Source: Acidobacteriaceae bacterium
GTDB lineage: Bacteria > Acidobacteriota > Terriglobia > Terriglobales > Acidobacteriaceae
Assembly: GCA_003139095.1 (NCBI GenBank)
Contig: PLHW01000056.1
Span: 60,082 to 124,081, forward strand
DNA length: 64,000 nt
Direction: 5' to 3'
Made by a program: the position numbers and the translations under genes. Below the pieces are notes generated by a model that was given only the letters and a program-made list of their open reading frames with translations, searched no databases and was not told where the DNA came from. Below are positions 11,398 through 18,938 of the stretch, in pieces. Position 1 is the first letter of the stretch. The number at the start of each line of letters is the position of its first letter.

Positions 11398-13779
11398 GTG
11401 CGGATTCGCATCCTCACCCGCTATATTCTGGGAGAAGTCGCCTCCCACGGCCTGATCGGCGCGGCCGTCTTCACCTTCATTCTTTTCACTCGCGACCTCG
11501 GACGCATCCTCGAACTCGTCGTCCGCAACAGCGCCCCGCTGCCCAGCATCGCCGAAATTTTCTTCTACACCATTCCCGTCGCGCTCACCTACACCATCCC
11601 CATGGGCGTGCTCGTCGGCATTCTCATCGGACTCAGCCGCCTCTCCGCCGATAGCGAGGTCACGGCGATGCGTGCCAGCGGCCTCAGCGTCTGGTCGTTT
11701 CTGCGCATCTGCTCGATTTTTGTAGTCGTCGCGTGGCTGCTCGCGCTCGGCAACAGCGTCTACCTCGCGCCGCGCTCTCTCGCCTCCCTTGACGCGCTCC
11801 AAAGCCGTCTCCGCTCCGCGCAGGCCTCATTCGAAGTTCAGCCCCGCGTCTTTTATGAGGGCTTCCCGAAAACTGTGCTGTACGTACAGGACGTAAAGGC
11901 CATGTCCGGCGGCGCGTTGTGGAAGGGCGTCTTTCTCGCCGATCTCTCCAGCCCAGCCGCGCCTCGCATCACGCTGGCGCGCGAGGGCCAACTCGTCAGC
12001 CAGGGCGCCGACCGCCTCGATCTCCATCTCACCAACGGCTCCACCCACGAAACCGATCCCGCCAATCCCGACCAGTATCAGATTTCGACCTTCGATACCA
12101 CCGACATCCCCATCCAGATTCCGGCCACTCAAGCCAATCAGCAGGCCGAGCCCGCGTCCCTCAGCGAGATGAAAGTCTCCGAACTGTTGTACACCGCCCG
12201 CACCGCCGATCCCAGCACGCGCCGCTGGACGCTCATCGAATTTCACCGCCGCTTCGCCCTGCCCACCGCCTGCCTCGTGCTCGCCATGGTCGGCATTCCC
12301 CTCGGTCTCTCGTCAAAAAAAGGCGGCAAGTCGAGCGGCTTTGTCCTCACCATTCTTCTCGTCTTTCTCTATTACTCCATTTCTCTAATCGGAGTCTCAC
12401 TCGCCCGCCAGGCACGCCTCTCGCCCGCCGCCGGCGTGTGGATGGCCGACTTTTTGTTTTTGCTCGGCGGCGCATTTCTCCTCTGGCAATCCGAGCGCCG
12501 TCCCATCGGCTTTTCCTGGGCCAAACTTCCTTTGGCTAGGCTCTCGTTTGGCAAACTGGCGAAGTCAAAGTCCCTCGCATACGAAGCGTCTCAGCCGTCT
12601 CTTCCAGCTCGGCAAGCCAATCACGCGCAAAATAATTCCCAGTTGCGCCTCCGCATGCGCAGCTGGCGCCTCTTCAATTTCCGTTTTCCCACCATCCTCG
12701 ACGATTACGTAATGCGCGACTTCCTCCTTTATCTCTTTATGATTGGCGGCGCATTCGTTATGCTTCTCCTCGTCTTCACGCTCTTCGAGTTGCTCGGCGA
12801 TATTCTCCACAACGGCATCTCCATGCTCACCGTCGGCGAGTATCTGCTCAACGTCACACCCTATTTTCTCTACTACCCCATCGCCCCCATGAGTATGCTG
12901 CTCGCCGTGCTCGTCACCTTCGGCCTCTTGCAACGCTCCAATGAAATTACCGCGATCAAGGCCACCGGCATCAGCCTCTATCGTGTCGTCATCCCCGTGC
13001 TCGTTGCCTCCGTACTCGTGGCCGCCGGACTTTTTCTCTCCGACCAGTTTTATCTCCCCTACACCAACAAGCGGCAGGACGAGCTGCGCAATCGCATCAA
13101 AGGCAAGCCGCCGCAAACCTACCTGCGCCCTGATCGCAAGTGGATCTTCGGCCAGCATAACGACATTTACTACTATCAACTGTTTGACCCTGACCGCGAC
13201 ACGTTTGGCGGCATCTCCGTCTTCCAGTTCGATCCGCAGACCTTCCAGATCACCCGCCGCGTCACCGCCGAGCGCGCCCACTGGTCCGATCTTATCGGCC
13301 GCTGGGTCTACGAGCAGGGATGGGAGCGCAATCTGAACGCCTCAGCCATCGCCAGTTATCGTAGGTTCGACGTCGCAACTTACCCGCAACTGGCCGAACC
13401 GCCGCTCTATTTTAAGAAGGAAGTCAAACAGTCATCGGAGATGAATTATGAGGAGTTACGCCGCTACATCCACGACTTACAGCAGAGCGGCTTTGACGTG
13501 GTGCGTCTGCGCGTTCAATTGCAGAAAAAAATTGCCTATCCATTAATCACGCTGGTGATGGCTGTGCTGGCGATTCCGTTCGCGCTCTCCGCCCGCAAGC
13601 GCGGCGCACTGGCCGGTGTGGCCACGGCCATCGGTATCGGCGTCGTCTATTGGACCATCTCCGGCCTCTTCGAAGCCATGGGCAACCTAAGTCAACTCCC
13701 GCCCACAGTAGCTGCCTGGTCCCCAAACTTAGTCTTCGGCTTCATAGGCGGCTACCTGATTATGAGAATGCCGACCTGA
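11398..13779 (+). CDS. lptFG: LptF-LptG fusion permease (YjgP/YjgQ family)
   Basis: Lipopolysaccharide-export permeases LptF and LptG normally are separate proteins of about 360 residues that pair with the LptB ATPase. Here one 793-residue frame holds two full copies. The first starts at ILTRYILGEVASHG and ends after LLGGAFLLWQSERRP near residue 365. A basic, low-complexity linker of about 60 residues follows. The second starts at FPTILDDYVMRDFLLYLF near residue 430 and ends at GFIGGYLIMRMPT. Each copy has six predicted membrane segments split by a periplasmic beta-jellyroll region. The start is GTG with a weak TATCCT upstream and no clear Shine-Dalgarno. Confidence 0.9.
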   Translation: MRIRILTRYILGEVASHGLIGAAVFTFILFTRDLGRILELVVRNSAPLPSIAEIFFYTIPVALTYTIPMGVLVGILIGLSRLSADSEVTAMRASGLSVWSFLRICSIFVVVAWLLALGNSVYLAPRSLASLDALQSRLRSAQASFEVQPRVFYEGFPKTVLYVQDVKAMSGGALWKGVFLADLSSPAAPRITLAREGQLVSQGADRLDLHLTNGSTHETDPANPDQYQISTFDTTDIPIQIPATQANQQAEPASLSEMKVSELLYTARTADPSTRRWTLIEFHRRFALPTACLVLAMVGIPLGLSSKKGGKSSGFVLTILLVFLYYSISLIGVSLARQARLSPAAGVWMADFLFLLGGAFLLWQSERRPIGFSWAKLPLARLSFGKLAKSKSLAYEASQPSLPARQANHAQNNSQLRLRMRSWRLFNFRFPTILDDYVMRDFLLYLFMIGGAFVMLLLVFTLFELLGDILHNGISMLTVGEYLLNVTPYFLYYPIAPMSMLLAVLVTFGLLQRSNEITAIKATGISLYRVVIPVLVASVLVAAGLFLSDQFYLPYTNKRQDELRNRIKGKPPQTYLRPDRKWIFGQHNDIYYYQLFDPDRDTFGGISVFQFDPQTFQITRRVTAERAHWSDLIGRWVYEQGWERNLNASAIASYRRFDVATYPQLAEPPLYFKKEVKQSSEMNYEELRRYIHDLQQSGFDVVRLRVQLQKKIAYPLITLVMAVLAIPFALSARKRGALAGVATAIGIGVVYWTISGLFEAMGNLSQLPPTVAAWSPNLVFGFIGGYLIMRMPT

Positions 13780-13789
13780 GAAACTTGGG

Positions 13790-13975
13790 AATTTTGTAAT
13801 CGGCGATTTGTAATTGCGTAATTTGTGATGGAGTAATATGGAAATTTGGTAATTGGAAAATTGAAATCCGAGTATCAACCATCGGGCATTACGGTTTTCA
13901 ATTACTCAATTGCTAACTTACTCAATTTCTCAATTGTTTTAAATTGCAAATTACAAATCGACAATTACAAATTCC
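13790..13975. repeat. GTAATTTG-type inverted-arm intergenic element
   Basis: The left arm (about 13790-13867) is built of degenerate units such as TTTGTAATTG and GGTAATTG. A core of about 30 nt follows, then a right arm (about 13895-13975) of the complementary units CAATTACTCAATT and AAATTACAAATCG. The right arm begins at CGGTTTTCAATTAC, the junction shared with other elements. It fills almost the whole gap between lptFG and the lactonase gene, both of which end here. Confidence 0.8.
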
Positions 13976-13987
13976 CTAAATCTCCCT

Positions 13988-15256
13988 TCACTTTCCAACC
14001 ATCCCATACGGGTTCCCCGGTGTGAAGATTAAGGGCGCCATTGGACTGCTCAATGCCCCCGACGTCACGTTCACCGTGTAGCCGGAAATCGTGCTCGCGG
14101 CATTGTTGGAAACGTAGAGATACTCGTTGGTAGTGTTGTTGCTCGCATGGATCGCCAGTGCCACCGGCTCCAGCCCCGTCGGCTCCAGCGGCGGCGCCAG
14201 CGGCGTCAGAATTCCCGTGCCCGTCGTCATGCGAAATGCATACACATTGTTGCCCACCGCGCACGCGACGTAAAGAAAGTTAAATGTCGGATCTGGCAAC
14301 ATCGCGATCGGGTTCTGTCCCACCGTCGTCGGCGAGCCAATCGAAACCACCGCCTCGTCACTCACATCCTGCGGCGAGCACCCGTTTCCCACCTGCGTGC
14401 ACACCTCAAACGCGCTCACCGAACCCGACGTCGCCCCCTGGCTCCCAACATAAACAAACACGCCGCCAGTATTCTGGTCCGGCGGATTCGTGTTCACCGC
14501 CAGCACCGAGAGCGGATTCACCAGCGTCGGGTATGGCGAACTCGTCTGCTCCGTCAGGTTCCCCGAAGAATCGACCGAATACAGGCTCAGCAAATTGTCA
14601 TTGTGGTTGGCCGTCAAATCCAGGTTGCTCGTCACGAACAACAGCGTCTGCGCCGACGACCCCGGAAACGAAAACGTCAGCACCGAAACCGCCGTTGGAA
14701 TTCTGCTCAACGGCACGCTGCTCACCAGCGAAGCCGCCGCCGAGCCCGCCTTCGTGCTGAATATTGAAATCAACGGGCAGTCTGCCCCGTACGCGCCGCC
14801 CGCCCCCGGACAATCCGTCGGCGACGCCGCTCCCACGCTGATCACAAAAAGAAAATCGCCCCCCGCCGTCGGTGACATCGCCCGCGCCGTTTGCCCCGCC
14901 GGAAATGTGGCCGCCTCCGTCGGCGCCGCTAGGCTTCCATCCGAGCCCACCGTGTACCCCGACAGCGTATTCTGATTCAACACAAACGCGGTCGCGCCCG
15001 TCGGATCCAGCGAAATCCCCAGCGGCAGCCCGCACCCGCCTGACGTCGCCGCGCACGTCGCCGCCAGGTTCGAATTGATCAGCGAAAGCTCCCCATTCGC
15101 CAGGTTCACGGCGAACGAACTCACATTCGCCTGCGACTGGCTCACCACATATAAAAGACCGGACGGCCGCGACGACGAACTCCCGCAACTCGCCAAAAAT
15201 GCGCTCAGGGCAATCATGCCCACCACCGCCACCACCACGCCTGTTTTCTTTAACAT
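13988..15256 (-). CDS. Beta-propeller lactonase-like (YVTN) lipoprotein
   Basis: A 422-residue secreted lipoprotein. After MLKKTG, a hydrophobic stretch ends in the lipobox LSAFLASC, so the mature protein would be anchored through Cys. The rest is a series of propeller-blade repeats of the kind LYVVSQSQANVSSFAV, ATAFVLNQNTLSGYTV, LFVISVGAA and FLYVACAVGNNVYAFRM, typical of the lactonase/YVTN family abundant in Acidobacteriota. True substrate is unknown. I start at 15256 because TTAGGAGAGTGG precedes that ATG; the longer frame to 15298 runs into the ATCGGG repeat. Confidence 0.83.
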   Translation of the reverse strand: MLKKTGVVVAVVGMIALSAFLASCGSSSSRPSGLLYVVSQSQANVSSFAVNLANGELSLINSNLAATCAATSGGCGLPLGISLDPTGATAFVLNQNTLSGYTVGSDGSLAAPTEAATFPAGQTARAMSPTAGGDFLFVISVGAASPTDCPGAGGAYGADCPLISIFSTKAGSAAASLVSSVPLSRIPTAVSVLTFSFPGSSAQTLLFVTSNLDLTANHNDNLLSLYSVDSSGNLTEQTSSPYPTLVNPLSVLAVNTNPPDQNTGGVFVYVGSQGATSGSVSAFEVCTQVGNGCSPQDVSDEAVVSIGSPTTVGQNPIAMLPDPTFNFLYVACAVGNNVYAFRMTTGTGILTPLAPPLEPTGLEPVALAIHASNNTTNEYLYVSNNAASTISGYTVNVTSGALSSPMAPLIFTPGNPYGMVGK

Positions 15257-15271
15257 CCACTCTCCTAAACA

Positions 15272-15470
15272 AATCGGGGGATCGGGCCATCCGGCCATCT
15301 GAAAACCAATCGCACAATTTTGCTGTTCAGATCGCCCCTGGAATCAGGCCATCTCACGATCGGGCCATCGGGTCATCGAAAAAGCCACACTAATCTTCGC
15401 ACAACTCTGCGGTTCAGATCACCCGATGACCCGATCTTCCGATCACCTGATGACGCTATGACCCGATTTC
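15272..15470. repeat. Two tandem copies of the ATCGGG-type inverted-arm element
   Basis: Copy 1 (15272-15350) has left-arm units GGATCGGGCCATCCGGCC, the core GAAAACCAATCGCACAATTT and a short right arm CAGATCGCCCC. Copy 2 (15356-15470) has left arm GATCGGGCCATCGGGTCATC, a core starting GAAAAAGCC, and a long right arm CAGATCACCCGATGACCCGA continuing with further ATGACCCGAT units. It separates the lactonase gene from the histidine kinase gene. Confidence 0.85.
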
Positions 15471-15524
15471 TTGTATCAGGAATGAGCGGGAAGAGCAAAC
15501 CCAGGCTCCCGGGAACGGCCGCTT

Positions 15525-16898
15525 TTAGCCGTTCAGGGGTGGAAACACAGCCGCGTCCGGAATCCGAATCTCAACCTCTAACCCACCCTCTTTGCGGTTG
15601 GATGCGCCGATCTGCCCGCCGTGCAAACGAATCGCTCGATCCGCAATCGACAGCCCCAGTCCCGCACCCCCCGTCTGCCGGTTGCGCGCATCGTCCAGTC
15701 GATAGAACGGCTCAAATATTTTCGCCAGCGCCGCGTCGGGCACGCCCGGGCCCGCGTCGGCCACGCGAACCACCATCTCATTTCCCCGCGCCCCGTTCGC
15801 GCGCTCCAGTCGCACCTCAACCGTTGTGCCCTCGGCGGTGTAGCGCGTCGCATTCCGCACCACGTTCTCGATCGCGCTGCGGAGCAAATCCGCGTCTGCC
15901 TCCACCACAAACTCATCGTCGTCCGCGGCGATCACCCGGCACCCGCGCCCCGCGCTTTCGTATTCCGCATCGTGCGCCACCTGATCGACCAGTTCCCGCA
16001 CTGAAACTTTCGTCTTCCGAATCCCGTCCGCGCCCGACTCCAGCCGCGAGATTGTCAGCAGCCGCTGAATCAGCTGGTTCAGCCGGTCGGCCTCAAGCTC
16101 AATGCGATTCAGTTGCCCTTCGATCTCCGGTGCCGCCCGCTGCCGCGCCAGCCCCAGCGCCACGCTCAGCCGCGCCAGCGGCGACCGCAACTCGTGCGAC
16201 ACGTCCTTCAACAGCCGCGACTGCGACTCCACCAGACTTTCCAGCCGTTCCGCCATGCGGTCAAAATCCCGCATCAGTTCCACCATCTCACCCCGCGGCC
16301 CGCCCGCCGGCGCCCCCGTCCGCGCGCTCAAATCGCCCGCCGCCAAACTCTGCGCCGCCTGCCGCAGCCGCGTCACCGGACTCGTCATCGAGCGCGCCAG
16401 CAGGTAGCAGACCAGCCCCGAAGAAATAATTGCGATCGTAATCCCCAGCCCCGGAATTTCATGCGGCCCGAAAAAAATGCGCGGCCCCGGCGGCAACTCC
16501 AGCACCAGCGTGTAGCGCTTTCCGTCCAGCGTCAGCCCTTGCCGCTTGATGCGGTCCGGCATCAGGTTGTCGAGCCAGCCGCGATGAAACGATACGTTGC
16601 GCCGCGAATCCTCAATCCACGGCGGAATGTGCTGGTGCCCGCTGATTTCCTTTCCCGCCGGATCGAACACAAACGCCCGCACATGCTCCTGCTGCCACAG
16701 CCCTTCCAAATATTCGTGCGCCGCGTGTTCCCCACCGCTCTGGTAAGCGTTCACCGTCTCCGCCAGAATCTCCGGACCCTGGTTTTCGATGGTATGCCGC
16801 GCCGGGTTCATCGCGATCGTTACCAGGATCGCCAGCACCAGAAACAGCGCCTGCGCCGCCCAGAACGACAAAAAAATTCTAAGAAAAAGACTCTTCAT
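15525..16898 (-). CDS. Sensor histidine kinase, CpxA/EnvZ-like
   Basis: A 457-residue inner-membrane kinase. Membrane segments lie near residues 8-30 and 150-168, enclosing a periplasmic sensor of about 120 residues that includes LEGLWQQEHVRAFVFDP. A HAMP linker follows (SMTSPVTRLRQAAQSLAAGD). The H-box KDVSHELRSPLARLS places the phospho-accepting His near residue 235. ATPase motifs are IENVVRNATRY (N-box), VADAGPGVPD (G1) and GGAGLGLSIADRAIRLHGG (G2). It follows its response regulator on the same strand. With the CpxP-like gene beyond, it looks like an envelope-stress system. Confidence 0.92.
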   Translation of the reverse strand: MKSLFLRIFLSFWAAQALFLVLAILVTIAMNPARHTIENQGPEILAETVNAYQSGGEHAAHEYLEGLWQQEHVRAFVFDPAGKEISGHQHIPPWIEDSRRNVSFHRGWLDNLMPDRIKRQGLTLDGKRYTLVLELPPGPRIFFGPHEIPGLGITIAIISSGLVCYLLARSMTSPVTRLRQAAQSLAAGDLSARTGAPAGGPRGEMVELMRDFDRMAERLESLVESQSRLLKDVSHELRSPLARLSVALGLARQRAAPEIEGQLNRIELEADRLNQLIQRLLTISRLESGADGIRKTKVSVRELVDQVAHDAEYESAGRGCRVIAADDDEFVVEADADLLRSAIENVVRNATRYTAEGTTVEVRLERANGARGNEMVVRVADAGPGVPDAALAKIFEPFYRLDDARNRQTGGAGLGLSIADRAIRLHGGQIGASNRKEGGLEVEIRIPDAAVFPPLNG

Positions 16899-16950
16899 AG
16901 CTCAGTCGCAGTCCACATTCTTGTGATCCCCAACGGTCCGTCCCACTCCC

Positions 16951-17033
16951 CATCGGATGATCGGGTCATCGGCTGATCGAAAACCAACGCGCACGATTTT
17001 GTTCCTTCAGATCGCCCGATGACCCGATCTCAC
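16951..17033. repeat. ATCGGG-type inverted-arm element between regulator and kinase
   Basis: Left arm CATCGGATGATCGGGTCATC, core GAAAACCAACGCGCACGATT, right arm CAGATCGCCCGATGACCCGA. The stop codon of the response regulator (17030-17032) falls at its outer edge. It splits an otherwise tight two-component operon. Confidence 0.85.
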
Positions 17034-17767
17034 GACTTCTTCCCCTTCACCTCGTCGCGCTTCCCCGACGGCCGCGCAAACATGTATCCCACGCCCCGTA
17101 TCGTCTTAATGTGATCGCCGCTCTCCTCCGAGTCGCCCAGCTTCCGCCGCACCTTGCTCACGTGCATATCGATGCTGCGATCAAACGGCATAAACTTCCG
17201 GCTCAGCACCGCGTTCACCAGCCGCTCGCGCGTCACCACCCGCCCCGCCTCGCGCAACAAAACTTCCAGCAGATTAAACTCGACCGAGGTCAAATCCACG
17301 GGTTGCCCCGCCCGCAGCACAGTGCGCGTCGCCGGATCCAGTTCCACATCGCCTACGTTGATCACTTCCGGCACCGCATCCGCCGCCTTCACCGGCTTCG
17401 TGCGCCGCAGAATCGCCCGAATCCTCGCCACCAGCTCCCGCGGGTTAAAAGGCTTCGGCAGATAATCGTCGGCTCCAATCTCCAGCCCCACGATGCGATC
17501 CACATCCTCGCCCCGCGCCGTCAAAAGCAGCACCGGAATTTTTGACACGCTGCGAATCCGCCGCAGCACTTCAAAGCCATTAATTCCCGGCAGCATCACG
17601 TCCAGCACCACCAGCGCGAACTCGTTTGTCTGCGCTTGCGCCAGCCCGCGCTCGCCATCATGAACGGCCTTCAGACTGAAGCCCTCCGCCGTCAGGTATT
17701 CCTCCACCAACCCGCACAACTCCACGTCGTCATCCACAACCAGTATGCGTTCCATCCGTCTATTCAT
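17030..17767 (-). CDS. Response regulator, OmpR/CpxR family
   Basis: A 245-residue DNA-binding regulator. The receiver domain has the acidic pocket VVDDD near residue 10, the phosphorylation site Asp56 in LVVLDVMLPG, and the conserved Lys in DDYLPKPFNPRELVARI. The C-terminal winged helix carries LTSVEFNLLEVLLREAGRVVTRERL and VSKVRRKL, ending with TIRGVGYMF. The kinase downstream is the likely partner. It is divergent from the CpxP/Spy-like gene, with a 258-nt gap containing an inverted-arm repeat, so it may control that gene. Confidence 0.94.
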   Translation of the reverse strand: MNRRMERILVVDDDVELCGLVEEYLTAEGFSLKAVHDGERGLAQAQTNEFALVVLDVMLPGINGFEVLRRIRSVSKIPVLLLTARGEDVDRIVGLEIGADDYLPKPFNPRELVARIRAILRRTKPVKAADAVPEVINVGDVELDPATRTVLRAGQPVDLTSVEFNLLEVLLREAGRVVTRERLVNAVLSRKFMPFDRSIDMHVSKVRRKLGDSEESGDHIKTIRGVGYMFARPSGKRDEVKGKKS

Positions 17768-17808
17768 CTAACACCTCAGCGCGGCCCACGGCAGTAAAGA
17801 TTTGTAAG

Positions 17809-17908
17809 AACAGCTCTCAGCCATCAGCTCTCAGTTCTCAGTTCTTACCTTTGCGGTAGTTCTTCATGAGCTTAACGCTGAGAGCTGAGAGCCGAGAGCT
17901 GAGAGCTG
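17809..17908. repeat. CAGCTCT-type inverted-arm element in the divergent promoter region
   Basis: Left arm (17809-17845) of 7-nt units CAGCTCT/CAGTTCT and right arm (17873-17908) of complementary units GAGAGCTGAGAGCC, around a 27-nt core. It occupies the middle of the gap between the response regulator and the CpxP-like gene, where promoters and regulator boxes would be expected. Confidence 0.82.
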
Positions 17909-18025
17909 CCTTTACAAAACTTTACCCCCCCTTGACCGACTCTTTACTCCACATTTCCCCCAAAAGATGTTCTCATCTTCCTAGCATCCTCCGGGCTGCC
18001 TTCCGGAATTCTTTAGGAGACACTC

Positions 18026-18493
18026 ATGAAATCGGTACGCTCCCGCTTCCTCGCAATCGGCGCCGCGCTCCTGTTGGGCGTTGCAACTCTGTTCGCTCAA
18101 GGCATGGACGGCCACAGATTCGACGGCCACTTCGATCACATGCTCGGTTTCTACTCCGACAAGCTCGACCTGAGTTCCGCGCAACAGGAGCAGATGAAGG
18201 CCCTCTGGGAAAAAGAAAAGCCCGCCCTCCAGCCCCTCATGCAGAAGATGCGCGAGAATCATGATGCCATGAAGGCTCTCGAGGCCAGCGGTCCCTTCGA
18301 CGAAACCAAGACCCGCGCCCTTGCCAAAAAGGGCGCTCAGACCATGATCGAACTTCAGGTCCAGCACGCCCGTATCAAGTCTGAGATGATGCAGCTTCTA
18401 ACGCCCGACCAGAAAACAAAATTAACGCAGCTTGAGTCCGAGCACGAGTCGCACATGAAGAACCACATGCCGCCTCCGCCGGATAACGACTAA
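18026..18493 (+). CDS. Spy/CpxP-family periplasmic protein
   Basis: A 155-residue protein with signal peptide (FLAIGAALLLGVATLFAQ) and a helical, His- and Met-rich mature part. The region LDLSSAQQEQMKALWEKEKP and the later LLTPDQKTKLTQLESEHE match the LTxxQ-type repeats of CpxP and Spy, which act as periplasmic chaperones or damp the CpxA sensor. Placed divergently from the regulator-kinase pair, it is the likely target or feedback partner. TTTAGGAGACACTC precedes the ATG, giving a good Shine-Dalgarno. A terminator follows. Confidence 0.85.
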   Translation: MKSVRSRFLAIGAALLLGVATLFAQGMDGHRFDGHFDHMLGFYSDKLDLSSAQQEQMKALWEKEKPALQPLMQKMRENHDAMKALEASGPFDETKTRALAKKGAQTMIELQVQHARIKSEMMQLLTPDQKTKLTQLESEHESHMKNHMPPPPDND

Positions 18494-18558
18494 TCGCCCG
18501 GAATCACCAACCGCGAAGAGCTTGGCCGGCTCAACGCTCAACCAGGTCTCTCTCTCCC

Positions 18559-18597
18559 CGGGCGGGTTTGCAAGTTCCAACCTGCCCGGTATTTTTA
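18559..18597 (+). terminator. Rho-independent terminator after the CpxP-like gene
   Basis: CGGGCGGGTT (18559-18568) pairs with AACCTGCCCG (18579-18588), one G-U pair, 10-nt loop, followed by GTATTTTTAAAT. Confidence 0.75.
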
Positions 18598-18655
18598 AAT
18601 CGGGCTTCAAGCCGCGCAGCGGCGCAAGAATAAGCCCACAGCCTAACCCGGAGGA

Positions 18656-18811
18656 ATGATGCAGGAAGCCGACCTCCTCTATTCCGGATTGATCGTCACC
18701 GCTCTCATGCTCTCCATTTGGACCGGCGCACTCCTCGCCGCCGCCTGCGTCTTCTTCGCCCCAAAATTCCTCGCCCCCCGCGCCCACCAATCTCCAGTCC
18801 GCAAGCCATGA
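18656..18811 (+). CDS. Small single-pass membrane protein
   Basis: A 51-residue frame starting ATGATG with a near-ideal CCGGAGGA immediately before it. After MMQEADLLYSG comes one hydrophobic helix (LIVTALMLSIWTGALLAAA, CVFFAP) and a short basic tail. I do not recognise the family. The strong ribosome-binding site and membrane segment argue that it is real. It lies between the CpxP-like gene's terminator and the ABC exporter gene. Confidence 0.5.
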   Translation: MMQEADLLYSGLIVTALMLSIWTGALLAAACVFFAPKFLAPRAHQSPVRKP

Positions 18812-18857
18812 GCTGCACAACAGCCATCGGACATCCGAGTCGCGGTAGAGGTCACAA

Positions 18858-18895
18858 AGGTTTTACTGACAACCGACAACTGACGACTGACAACT
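18858..18895. repeat. Right arm of the AGTCGTTAGTCG-type repeat
   Basis: GGTTTTACTGACAACCGACA followed by ACTGACGACTGACAACT: 7-9 nt units beginning at the GGTTTT junction seen in several other elements. A left arm is not clear; CCGAGTCGCGG at 18833 may be a remnant. Confidence 0.6.
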
Positions 18896-18912
18896 CTTCC
18901 CGCACCCCGCGC

Positions 18913-18921
18913 TGCTACAAT
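18913..18921 (+). promoter_or_regulatory. Extended -10 box TGCTACAAT for the ABC exporter
   Basis: TG-C-TACAAT is an extended -10 motif 17 nt before the ATG at 18939, in a region with no Shine-Dalgarno. The identical nonamer precedes nrdR (32892) and the MFS gene (56530). Confidence 0.55.
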
Positions 18922-18938
18922 CGCATCTATTAACCTTC

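Noticed and set aside
13790..13975. Simple rho-independent terminator
   Set aside because: The symmetry is long and imperfect with no GC-rich stem and U-tail. Some weak terminator effect is possible, but the composition is that of the wider element family.
15272..15470. CRISPR array
   Set aside because: The units are 7-9 nt, degenerate and change orientation at the core. There are no fixed-length repeats with unique spacers and no cas genes.
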